Of a stretch of 64,000 nucleotides of DNA, positions 57,158-64,000 are shown in pieces. A model generated the notes under the pieces. The model saw nothing but the letters and a program-made list of their open reading frames with translations. It did no database searches and had not been told where the DNA came from. Source of the DNA: Deltaproteobacteria bacterium (GTDB lineage: Bacteria > JAGRBM01 > JAHCIT01); assembly GCA_026129095.1 (NCBI GenBank), contig JAHCIT010000006.1, positions 190,235 through 254,234 on the forward strand, given 5' to 3'. The translations under genes were made by a program, and so were the position numbers. The stretch's first letter is position 1; every line of letters starts with the position of its first letter.

Positions 57158-57272
57158 AACACATCGAATTGCCTGATACGGGCCATTATACGTGTGACAC
57201 GTCCTGACATATGCCCGTGTCATGATCTCCTCGTGGCCGCCGCAAACGGTCGCAGGAAGGCAGGGCAAAGAA

Positions 57273-57437
57273 ATGGGACTGTTTCCGGTGTGGGTCTCCG
57301 AGGGTATTACGGTGGGGCTTTTGACGCTCGGGGCGAGTGCCGCGCTGCATGCCATAGCGGGGACTGTTCTGTGGACCGCCAGATGGCTTGGGCATCACAT
57401 CTGGCAGGCGACAGCGCGCAAGGCTCAGAACGGATAA
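57273..57437 (+). CDS. Possible small one-helix membrane protein
   Basis: 54 residues from ATG 57273 (MGLFPVWVSEGITVGLLTLG, then AIAGTVLWTARWLGHHIWQA), with AGGAAGGCAGGG just upstream. It has one or two hydrophobic segments and overlaps the end of the convergent barrel gene by 13 bp. ATG 57222 would extend it. The only support is the ribosome site and composition, so it may not be real. Confidence 0.3.
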   Translation: MGLFPVWVSEGITVGLLTLGASAALHAIAGTVLWTARWLGHHIWQATARKAQNG

Positions 57438-58855
57438 CCCATCTTGACGAATGCCACCATGCCGTCACGGGAGAAGCCAAAATCCACGCGGACAAGGATG
57501 TCGGGGCGGACCTCGAGCCGCCAGCCCACTCCGCCCGTGTATTCCATGTCCTTGAAGCCCAGATCGCCGCTGCTGTGGAATACTCGTCCCATCTCGAAGA
57601 ACGGGTCCAGCCGCACCTCTGATTCCACATCGAACCAGTTCAGCCGGACCAGCGCCACGCGAACCTCTGCCTGAAACAGAAGGCGGCCATTGTCGTAGAA
57701 ACGCCCGCCACCAAACCCCCGGAGCGCGGAGTCTCCACCCAGTGCGGGAAGCCGCATGAAAGGAATTGCGCTGGAGCCGTATACGTGATCGACCAGGCCG
57801 CGGACGACGCCATAAACCCGTTCGGAAAACGGACGCAGATGAAGCGCCTCTCCGCCCCACCCCCAGTAGCCCACGTCACTTCCAAACGATTCGGAACTCC
57901 GGTACCCATACATCCGCATGAATGTTCCCACCCGGGAAAACTCCCCGTCCGGCCGGGTATCCATCTCCACAGCTGTCCGGTGGACTACTGTCAATGACTT
58001 AGGAGTGCCGGGAAGACCGGGATAGACCGCCAGTGTCGAAGGCACGCCGGGAATCACATCCGGCTTGATACGTGTGCGGTAAACCTCGCCTTCATAGACG
58101 AGGTTAAACGCCCCCAGCACCTTAACCCCCACACGCCCTCCGGCATGGTAATCCTCCATCGTGAAGGCACTCTGCCCCGACGCCGGGGTTCCGGCGCCGG
58201 TGCCGTAGAACCGTCGGTAGGGATCATTGATGTATGAGGCCCGCAGCGAGGCAAAAAACGGCGTGCCAAAGATGGGATTCTGATCCAGCTCGAACATCGC
58301 CTCCCGGTAGACCCTCTCGGCGATCGAACCATACAGGCGAACCTTGGAACCCGGCCGGAAGTAACCCTGGTAGTCGAGCGTGCCGGTGTGTCCAATGATC
58401 CCGTTCCACGTGTACTGTGGGGAGATGATCCCGATGATCGCGTTCGTCGTCCGCCGCTGGACAAGGAATATGCCCATCGCTCCGGCTGTGGGCCCCTCGT
58501 TCGGATCCAGATCGAACACGGGCACCGGCACAAACTGCACCCGGTTCCCGCCAGCCTCAAACGTCCGCTGCGGATTCATCCGCTCCAGCAGTTCCATGAC
58601 CCGCGGATCGATAAACGGCGTTTCGTCCGTCTTTCCCTTTCCGGATTTTTCAGCCTCGACGGGTGCTGACGATTCCGGGGCGGCATTTGCCACACCCGCC
58701 TCCATAACCAGCACCGCCAGCAACCATGCGGCCCGGAAAACCCGGGCAGGAAAGAGGCGGCGTATGCCAGAAGGGAAAGCGGAAATGATCACTGGTGCTG
58801 AGTCTACCCCGCTGGCAGCGACCGGTGTAAATGCCCGCTTGGTGACGAGGCGCAT
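57425..58855 (-). CDS. Omp85-type surface-antigen barrel without POTRA domains
   Basis: About 476 residues. After a signal-like helix (RAAWLLAVLVMEAGVANA) and an acidic spacer, the chain is a beta-rich barrel with DPNEGPTAGAMGIFLVQRR near its start, the Omp85 lid-loop motif LGGDSALRGFGGGRFYDNG in the second half and a C-terminal aromatic (VKMGYPF) as expected for outer membrane insertion. No POTRA repeats precede the barrel, unlike BamA/TamA. The start is uncertain: ATG 58855, or GTG 58792 that would give a more usual signal peptide. Confidence 0.78.
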   Translation of the reverse strand: MRLVTKRAFTPVAASGVDSAPVIISAFPSGIRRLFPARVFRAAWLLAVLVMEAGVANAAPESSAPVEAEKSGKGKTDETPFIDPRVMELLERMNPQRTFEAGGNRVQFVPVPVFDLDPNEGPTAGAMGIFLVQRRTTNAIIGIISPQYTWNGIIGHTGTLDYQGYFRPGSKVRLYGSIAERVYREAMFELDQNPIFGTPFFASLRASYINDPYRRFYGTGAGTPASGQSAFTMEDYHAGGRVGVKVLGAFNLVYEGEVYRTRIKPDVIPGVPSTLAVYPGLPGTPKSLTVVHRTAVEMDTRPDGEFSRVGTFMRMYGYRSSESFGSDVGYWGWGGEALHLRPFSERVYGVVRGLVDHVYGSSAIPFMRLPALGGDSALRGFGGGRFYDNGRLLFQAEVRVALVRLNWFDVESEVRLDPFFEMGRVFHSSGDLGFKDMEYTGGVGWRLEVRPDILVRVDFGFSRDGMVAFVKMGYPF

Positions 58856-59003
58856 ATCCACCGGGAAAGCGGCGCCCGCTGCGCTTATGGAAGTACTCAA
58901 TCATTCCGCTGCGTTATCTGGTTGACAGCGGTTCCATAACTGCCCTATATTGCCTGTGTATCGAGTTCCTTAAGGTGAGGGCTGCACCGATTCCGGGCGG
59001 CCC

Positions 59004-60143
59004 ATGAAATCCGGCACAGCAATCAAGCCATCTCTCCGGACCTGCAGCGTCTGCGGTAAGCCCTTTGAACTCCAGTTCAGCTTCCAGCATCGAACCGAAG
59101 ACGGCGCCGAACATTACTACTGCAGTTCGGCGTGCCTGCTCGAAGAATCTTCCACTGGTCCGAAACTGATCGATGTCGACACCGGAGAGCCGGTTTCCAC
59201 CCGCGACGACAGCTCCGTGCAGTGCGATCACTGCAAGCGCCAGTTCAAGATTGCCTACCTTGGCCAGCTGGTCGTGGCGGGTTCCAGAACTCGCCGCGTG
59301 TGCAGCCCTGAATGTCGCGCCGCCATAGTGAAAACCGTCACGTCGAAACACCGGGTCCACCGGATCGCGGTGATGAACCAGAAGGGCGGCACCGGAAAAA
59401 CGACAACCTCGGTCACCTTGGCAGCGGGCCTTGCCGCGAAAGGTCACCGCGTGCTCCTCGTTGATATGGATTCGCAGGGGAATGTGGGTGCCTCGCTAGG
59501 CGTCCGGGGCGAAAAGTCGATCTATCATGTCCTGATCGACTCCATTCCCCCGCAGGAAGCTTCCGTCCCCGTCCGTCCCGGCCTTGATGTCATTACATCG
59601 GACGAGACAGTCGCCGCTGCCGAGATCCGCCTCGTGAACATGAAGCGCCGCGAGCGTCTCCTCCGCCAACGTCTCGAAGGTCTGGGCGACTATGACTATG
59701 TGGTACTGGACTGCGCACCGAGCCTTTCCATCGTCAACCAGAACGCGCTCACTTTCGCCGAAAGCGTGCTGATCCCGGTGTCGTGCGACTTCCTCGCCAT
59801 GTATGGCGTAAAGCAGATACTCCGGACCATCCGCTACGTGCGGGAACAGCTTATGCACCCGATCGAGATACTCGGCGTCCTGCCCACCTTCTACGATCCG
59901 CGCGCACGGATCACCCATGACGTCGTGGCCAGCCTGAAGGACTACTTCAAGGACCAGATGTTCCAGCCAATCCGCGCAAACTCGAAGCTGAAGGAAGCCC
60001 CGTCCTACCGGAAAACCATCTTTGAATACGACCCGAAGTGCCCCTCGGCGCTCGACTACCAGGCCCTGGTAGACAGCGTGGTGGAGCGCCTCCGGTCCAG
60101 AAACGAAAACCCACGCCCGCAAGCTGCGGGCGCTACCGCCTGA
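59004..60143 (+). CDS. ParA-family ATPase with two N-terminal zinc-finger-like motifs
   Basis: 379 residues. Residues 120-365 are a ParA/Soj ATPase: deviant Walker A KGGTGKTT (127-134), LLVDMDSQGNVGASLG, VVLDCAPSLSIVNQNAL and the DPRARITHDV segment. The first 105 residues hold two Cys4 motifs with identical spacing: C14-x2-C17-x22-C40-x3-C44 and C74-x2-C77-x22-C100-x3-C104, each with a similar CxxC-K-x-F start, so an internal duplication is likely. Zinc binding is inferred. Followed 41 bp later by a ribbon-helix-helix gene, the usual ParA partner type. Confidence 0.9.
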   Translation: MKSGTAIKPSLRTCSVCGKPFELQFSFQHRTEDGAEHYYCSSACLLEESSTGPKLIDVDTGEPVSTRDDSSVQCDHCKRQFKIAYLGQLVVAGSRTRRVCSPECRAAIVKTVTSKHRVHRIAVMNQKGGTGKTTTSVTLAAGLAAKGHRVLLVDMDSQGNVGASLGVRGEKSIYHVLIDSIPPQEASVPVRPGLDVITSDETVAAAEIRLVNMKRRERLLRQRLEGLGDYDYVVLDCAPSLSIVNQNALTFAESVLIPVSCDFLAMYGVKQILRTIRYVREQLMHPIEILGVLPTFYDPRARITHDVVASLKDYFKDQMFQPIRANSKLKEAPSYRKTIFEYDPKCPSALDYQALVDSVVERLRSRNENPRPQAAGATA

Positions 60144-60149
60144 GGGCGG
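60114..60149 (+). other. Two consecutive hairpins at the parA/RHH junction
   Basis: CGCCCGCA-AGC-TGCGGGCG (60114-60132, 8-bp perfect stem) lies in the last parA codons; CCGCC-TGAG-GGCGG (60136-60149) contains the parA stop codon. No T-run follows, so they are unlikely to be a full terminator and may protect the transcript or tune expression of the downstream RHH gene. Confidence 0.45.
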
Positions 60150-60184
60150 CACAACCCCAACCCCCAACGGAGACCCGAACGCAC

Positions 60185-60475
60185 ATGGAACACAAGAAGC
60201 ACGAAGCCCTCGCGATGGCGCCCGCCCTGGGACGCAACCCGCTGACCGAAGACGTCATGGAGCGGACCTTTTACCGGCCTGCGCGTGACGACGGCGAGGA
60301 CAAGCCCACCCATTACAAGATCGTGTCAATCTCCTTGTACCTTGAGGACATCGATCTGCTGAACCGGATGGTCGCCGATCTCAAGGCCAAGGGGCATACC
60401 AAGGCGAACAAAAGCGCGCTCATTCGCGCCGCCCTGCGCCAGTGCGATCTGGACAAGGTGCCGAAGAACATCTGA
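60185..60475 (+). CDS. Ribbon-helix-helix protein, probable ParA partner
   Basis: 96 residues. The C-terminal half YKIVSISLYLEDIDLLNRMV and HTKANKSALIRAALRQC has the strand-helix-helix pattern of MetJ/Arc-type DNA-binding proteins; the N-terminal half is charged and probably disordered, like RHH centromere-binding proteins whose N-terminal tails stimulate ParA. ATG 60185 with GGAG upstream; the longer frame overlaps parA. The partition role is inferred from adjacency; no iteron-like centromere array is seen. Confidence 0.7.
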   Translation: MEHKKHEALAMAPALGRNPLTEDVMERTFYRPARDDGEDKPTHYKIVSISLYLEDIDLLNRMVADLKAKGHTKANKSALIRAALRQCDLDKVPKNI

Positions 60476-60517
60476 ACCGCGGTTCTGTCAGCGCCCACTG
60501 GGCCTGAAATAACCGGA

Positions 60518-60549
60518 AATGCCCGGTTCCCGAACGGGGGCCGGGCATT
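60518..60549. terminator. Hairpin between convergent genes, probable terminator
   Basis: A 14-bp stem (60518-60531 with 60536-60549, AATGCCCGGTTCCC/GGGGGCCGGGCATT, two G-T wobbles) with loop GAAC lies between the RHH gene and the convergent grx4 gene. Neither side has a strong T-run; on the minus strand it is followed by TTATTTC after a few bases. Confidence 0.6.
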
Positions 60550-60566
60550 CGGCTGGAAAAACAGGC

Positions 60567-60887
60567 TTACTGCTTGATGGCCGCGTCAACGAGCTTCTTC
60601 AGCTCGCCGCTGGAATACAGTTCACGGGTAATATCACAACCGCCAACGAACTGGCCGTCGATGTAAAGCTGCGGGATAGTCGGCCAGTTTGAATACCGCT
60701 TGATGCCTTCACGGATATCCATGTCCTCAAGAACGTCCACTGTCTCGAACGGGATTTCCATGCGGCGGAGAATATCCACCACCGTCGCTGAAAAACCGCA
60801 CATCGGCATCAGCTTGTTCCCTTTCATGAACAGGACCACCTTGTTGTTCTTGACCATCGCGTCAATCTTCTGCTGTGCGTCTGACAT
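60567..60887 (-). CDS. grxD: Monothiol glutaredoxin Grx4/GrxD-type
   Basis: 106 residues. CGFS active site in MPMCGFSATVVDIL, GSH-binding WPTIPQLYIDG and GGCDITRELYSSGEL are complete. CGFS glutaredoxins bind a bridging 2Fe-2S cluster and work with BolA proteins in Fe-S trafficking; the bolA gene lies just upstream on the same strand. Confidence 0.96.
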   Translation of the reverse strand: MSDAQQKIDAMVKNNKVVLFMKGNKLMPMCGFSATVVDILRRMEIPFETVDVLEDMDIREGIKRYSNWPTIPQLYIDGQFVGGCDITRELYSSGELKKLVDAAIKQ

Positions 60888-60953
60888 CTTTCCTGCTCCC
60901 TAGAGCGCGCCCGCCGGGGCGCGGTCATCATCGTGAGAATTCGCCTGTGCTTT

Positions 60954-61193
60954 TCAGGCCGGGGCCTGCGTTTTCAGCGCCAGAGCATGCAACGGCGCCC
61001 CCGGTCCAGCCATCAGGTCCGAAAGGGACTTGTACACCCGTTGATGCTGCTGGACCATCGACAAGCTTCGAAACTGCTCGGCGGTCACATGGACACTGAA
61101 ATGATCACCACCTCCGGTGGTATCCTCCACTATGACACTGGCACCGGGCAGTTCCGCCTCGATCCGCCGCCTGATTTCTGCAGGGTTCACCAT
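60954..61193 (-). CDS. BolA-family protein
   Basis: 79 residues. The family pattern is visible: EIRRRIEAELPGASVIVED, then the DHFSVHVTAEQFRSLSMVQQ-HQRVYKSL helix with the conserved histidine of the (I/V)QxHxxVY signature. Partner of the CGFS glutaredoxin encoded 66 bp downstream, likely forming an Fe-S-binding heterodimer. ATG 61193 is preferred; the longer frame has no family similarity. Confidence 0.9.
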   Translation of the reverse strand: MVNPAEIRRRIEAELPGASVIVEDTTGGGDHFSVHVTAEQFRSLSMVQQHQRVYKSLSDLMAGPGAPLHALALKTQAPA

Positions 61194-61399
61194 AATACTG
61201 CCACCGGCCTCCAATTTAACCGATCGTCGGCAGAAGTGATATCCAGTCGGACAGGAATAATGGCTGCCGGATGCCCATTTGAATAAATCCCTGGCAGGCC
61301 GGGGAAAAGGGGTATCATGCAAATCACAGACACAGGGAGCCGGGGAGCTTATGTTCGGAACACTGGAAACCCCGGTCAGCCAAGTCTAAAGGAGCGCCC

Positions 61400-62014
61400 T
61401 TGAAAGCATACCACCTGCTGTTCGCCGCCATCGCTTTTCTCGCCATTCTCGTCATCCCCGCCGCTTCCCAGCCAAAACGGGCCGGGACCATTGCCCTTGT
61501 TAATGGCCGGGTGATCGTGACGTCCAGGGGCGTCACTTTCCCGGCGGAACCCGGTTCGCCCGTCTATGAGGGCGACAGGATACGGTCGTTCAATCCGGGC
61601 AAGGCGAAAATCGTCTTTACCGATGATACGATCATCAACATTGGCCGTGATACGGAGTTCGAGATCAAAACGGCCAGTTTCAGCCTTTTCCGGCGGGATT
61701 CGTCTTTCGATGTATTTCGGGGCCGCTTCAAGGTGGCCGTCGGCAAGCTCTTCACCGGCACCAGCCAGTTCGAACTGCGCACTCCCACCGTCGTCACTGG
61801 CGTCCGGGGGACCGTATTCTGGGGCGACACGGAACTGGATGCCATGTGCGCGCTGCAGGGGGAGATAGAGGTGACGCCGGTCTCGAACCCCTCCGCCCGG
61901 CAGTATCTCAAGGATGGCCAGTGTGCCGCTGGCTACAAGGGCGGGAACCCTGCCGCCATTTCGCCGACCGCCGAAGCAGTCCGCGGATATATTGACGAGG
62001 TAACGCCGGAGTAA
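61400..62014 (+). CDS. Secreted FecR-domain protein
   Basis: 204 residues with signal peptide (LAILVIPAASQ-PKR). The FecR core is VYEGDRIRSFNPGKAKIVFTD, INIGRDTEFEI and RTPTVVTGVRGTVFWG, the last being the signature strand. Two cysteines (CALQGEIE and QCAAGYKGG) could form a disulfide. No sigma factor or TonB receptor accompanies it, so it is a stand-alone periplasmic FecR-type protein rather than an anti-sigma factor. TTG start with AAAGGAG 7 nt upstream. Confidence 0.88.
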   Translation: MKAYHLLFAAIAFLAILVIPAASQPKRAGTIALVNGRVIVTSRGVTFPAEPGSPVYEGDRIRSFNPGKAKIVFTDDTIINIGRDTEFEIKTASFSLFRRDSSFDVFRGRFKVAVGKLFTGTSQFELRTPTVVTGVRGTVFWGDTELDAMCALQGEIEVTPVSNPSARQYLKDGQCAAGYKGGNPAAISPTAEAVRGYIDEVTPE

Positions 62015-62020
62015 GCGGCC

Positions 62021-62653
62021 CTACTCTCCTCCAATTCCGAAAGCAGCCTGGATGCCGGTCATTACAAACTGCACGCCGATGCAGATGATGATGAACCCCA
62101 TGAGGCGGCTGACGACCTCCTGACCGACCTTGCCAATGTATTCTGCCACAATGGGTGCTGCACGGAGCGTGAGGTAACTGACCAGGGCAGAGAGTACGAT
62201 GGATGCCGACAGGGCCAGATATTCGACGACCCCCGTCGTGCTGACGGCGAGCGACATGGTAACGGCGATGGAACCCGGCCCTGACAGCATCGGCATGGCA
62301 AGCGGGGTGAACGAGATGTCCTCCTTCCGCATGGCGGCCTCAGCCGTCTTCTCGGCGATCGGGGCCTGGCTATTCAACTGGTTCCAGCCGGCTTTCAGCA
62401 CCAGCAGGCCACCCGCGATCCGCATGGCATGGATCGACAGGCCGAACAGCTTGAAGATATAGACGCCACCATAAAGGAACAGGCCCAGGATAAACACCAT
62501 GTAGAAGGCCGCCCGCCGCGCCTGTCCGGCCCGGTGCTCATCGGTATCGCCGGCCGTCATGGCAAGAAACACTGGCACTGCCGACACCGGATTGATGATC
62601 GGCAGCAATGCCAGAAGCCCGACGCCCATTACCTGGAAAAACGACTGTATCAT
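62021..62653 (-). CDS. MarC-family integral membrane protein
   Basis: 210 residues, six transmembrane helices. LLPIINPVSAVPVFLAMT at the start, GLSIHAMRIAGGLLVLKAGW and FTPLAMPMLSGPGSIAVTMSL are the family blocks. MarC proteins are of uncertain transport function. Convergent with the FecR gene (6 bp between stops); 24 bp downstream of the ferredoxin-like gene on the same strand. Confidence 0.92.
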   Translation of the reverse strand: MIQSFFQVMGVGLLALLPIINPVSAVPVFLAMTAGDTDEHRAGQARRAAFYMVFILGLFLYGGVYIFKLFGLSIHAMRIAGGLLVLKAGWNQLNSQAPIAEKTAEAAMRKEDISFTPLAMPMLSGPGSIAVTMSLAVSTTGVVEYLALSASIVLSALVSYLTLRAAPIVAEYIGKVGQEVVSRLMGFIIICIGVQFVMTGIQAAFGIGGE

Positions 62654-62677
62654 TCTTCTGGAAAATCCGGCGGCCTC

Positions 62678-63025
62678 TCAGGCCATCCCCTGCGCCTTGT
62701 AGAGCCGGGGGAAATCCATGCGGTATTTTTCCACCGGCCTGCCATTTTTCAGGTGCGACTCGACGATCTCTGGCACCTGCCCCGCCGTCAGGCGGCCGTA
62801 CCAGACCCCTTCCGGGTAAATCACGGCCGAGACACCCTCCTCGCAGGTCTCCAGGCATCCGGACTTCTGGGCCCGGACCATGGCCACGAGACCGGCTTTT
62901 GCCACCTCTTCCTTGAACCTCGCCAGCACCTCGGCCGCCCCGCGCGAGGCACAGCACCCACGGCGGTGTCCTGCCTCCCGTTCGTTCATACAGACAAACA
63001 CGTGATACTGGTAAGGGGCTGGCAT
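62678..63025 (-). CDS. Thioredoxin-like 2Fe-2S ferredoxin
   Basis: 115 residues. The cluster cysteines appear as YQYHVFVCMNEREAGHRRGCC and SGCLETCEEG, the four-cysteine pattern of thioredoxin-like ferredoxins, followed by AVIYPEGVWYGRLTA, a conserved family block. Likely a soluble electron carrier. Start ATG 63025 or 63049. Same strand as marC. Confidence 0.88.
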   Translation of the reverse strand: MPAPYQYHVFVCMNEREAGHRRGCCASRGAAEVLARFKEEVAKAGLVAMVRAQKSGCLETCEEGVSAVIYPEGVWYGRLTAGQVPEIVESHLKNGRPVEKYRMDFPRLYKAQGMA

Positions 63026-63127
63026 GCCTGGACTCCCGTTCCGCTTCATTGCGTTTGCATCGCCCCGGGTCAAGGCCAATGCCTTGACCTCCTGCAGCCC
63101 CTCTGGCGATGATAACGCCGTCAGGCA

Positions 63128-64000
63128 ATGGAACCTTCACCGGACACCACCCGGCTGGAAGCGGAACTCCGCCGCAAGCAGCATGTCATCGATTCGATGC
63201 GCGAGATCGGCCGTGCCCTTTCGTCCACGCTCTCCACCAACACACTGCTTGCCCTCATCATGGACCGGACAATCAGCCTCATGGACGCCGATCGCTCGAC
63301 CCTGTTCGTCGTTGACCATGCGAAGAAGGAACTCTGGTCGCTCATCGCCCAGGGCGAGAACGTAAAGGAAATCCGCCTTCCCATCGGGAAAGGGATCGCC
63401 GGTTACGTTGCCGCCACGGGCGAGACGATCAACATCCCCGATGCCTACCAGGATGCCCGTTTCAATCCCGAAGTAGACCGGCAGACCGGCTATCGCACAC
63501 GCAACATCCTGTGCATGCCGCTCAGGGACCACAACGAAAACGTGATGGCGGTGCTCCAGGTGCTGAACAAGCGTACAGGCCCCTTCACTCGTGAGGACGA
63601 GGAGCTTCTCGACGCCCTTGGATTTCAGGCATCCATAAGCCTCCAGAACTCCCGGCTCTATGCGGATCTCGAAGTCCGGAACGCGGAACTCAGGCAGACC
63701 CACGCCGGCCTCCAGCAGAAGATGGCCGAGCTGGACATGCTGTTTGAGCTGGAACGGATGATTTCCAGCGCCGCCAGTCTCGAAACCCTGCTCGACTCGG
63801 TGATGGAACGCACCACCCGGTTTGTCGGAGGTCAGGCAGGAAGCATCCTGCTGATCGAGGAAGACACCAACAACCTGTTCTTCAAGACGGCCCTGGGAGA
63901 CAAGGCAGCCGAGGTAAAGAAGTTCAAGGTCCCGGTCGGTGAAGGCATCGCCGGCTGGGTCGCCAAGAACGGGGAGCCGCTCCTCGTTTCGGATGCCTAT
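63128..64000 (+). CDS. GAF-domain sensor protein (3' end beyond window)
   Basis: ATG 63128 opens a frame with no stop up to base 64000 (291 codons). After a short coiled start (LEAELRRKQHVIDSMREIG), a first GAF domain runs about 30-175 (LMDADRSTLFVVDHAKKELW, GIAGYVAATGETINIPDAYQ, MPLRDHNENVMAVLQVLNKR), then a coiled linker and a second GAF domain begins (GGQAGSILLIEED, GEGIAGWVAKNGEPLLVSDA). The missing C terminus probably carries an output domain such as a kinase, cyclase or phosphatase; it cannot be seen here. Confidence 0.88.
   Translation, partial: MEPSPDTTRLEAELRRKQHVIDSMREIGRALSSTLSTNTLLALIMDRTISLMDADRSTLFVVDHAKKELWSLIAQGENVKEIRLPIGKGIAGYVAATGETINIPDAYQDARFNPEVDRQTGYRTRNILCMPLRDHNENVMAVLQVLNKRTGPFTREDEELLDALGFQASISLQNSRLYADLEVRNAELRQTHAGLQQKMAELDMLFELERMISSAASLETLLDSVMERTTRFVGGQAGSILLIEEDTNNLFFKTALGDKAAEVKKFKVPVGEGIAGWVAKNGEPLLVSDAY

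Overview
The window reads as a chromosomal stretch of a Gram-negative, probably aerobic, heterotrophic bacterium with roughly 60 percent GC. A complete tol-pal operon, a type IV pilus pilMNOPQ operon, a POTRA-less Omp85-type barrel, TolC-type export genes and several lipobox proteins show an outer membrane. The mix of acyl-CoA enzymes, a hydroxysqualene/phytoene-type oxidase and PurL/PurQ/PurS-type purine synthesis fits a deltaproteobacterial-like lineage (Myxococcota or relatives), but I cannot place it further. I recognised no rRNA, tRNA, CRISPR array, prophage or insertion sequence. Gene density is high and many junctions are 1-4 bp overlaps.

Layout. 0-5.6 kb: end of a membrane protein, an orphan GlnD-like ACT protein, then a minus-strand operon marR - carboxymuconolactone decarboxylase-like - ornithine cyclodeaminase-like - bicupin - dapA-like, probably a small catabolic pathway. 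5.6-12.3 kb: a polytopic membrane protein, a hemerythrin-like protein, two small conserved proteins, recG and a glycerophosphodiester phosphodiesterase. 12.4-16.6 kb: TetR - TolC - HlyD - ABC ATPase export operon with a clear promoter/operator and no permease gene in the window. 16.7-25.9 kb: MBL hydrolase, purB-C-S-Q-L-F, pyrE and a lipoprotein, mostly translationally coupled; purQ appears to start at CTG. 26-32.5 kb: pilQ, P, O, N, M (minus strand) headed by a small Xre-type regulator. 32.5-39.2 kb: an AT-rich control region with four GTGAAT boxes, a TPR protein, a TonB/AgmX-like protein, uvrA and an NnrU-like methyltransferase.

39.2-43.8 kb: tolQ-R-A-B-pal with a candidate promoter and a strong intrinsic terminator. 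43.8-46.6 kb: small membrane protein, queuosine-precursor transporter, ftsB and an AurF-like diiron protein. 46.9-52.6 kb: a minus-strand run of enoyl-CoA hydratase, HpnE-like oxidase, a fold-type-I PLP-like protein that has lost its catalytic lysine and carries arginine-rich tails, a MaoC-type hydratase and an acyl-CoA dehydrogenase. 52.7-57.2 kb: UbiB-family kinase and two tandem paralogous membrane proteins that share a 271-bp perfectly identical block. 57.4-60.5 kb: surface-antigen barrel and a ParA-type ATPase with two N-terminal zinc-finger-like motifs followed by a ribbon-helix-helix partner. 60.5-64 kb: Grx4 and BolA, a FecR-domain protein, MarC, a 2Fe-2S thioredoxin-like protein and the start of a GAF-domain sensor that runs off the end.

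Most noteworthy for follow-up: the degenerate aminotransferase-like protein, the double zinc-finger ParA/RHH pair, the gene-conversion block with its three-member paralog family, the CTG start of purQ, and two near-identical TetR-type operators 34 kb apart.
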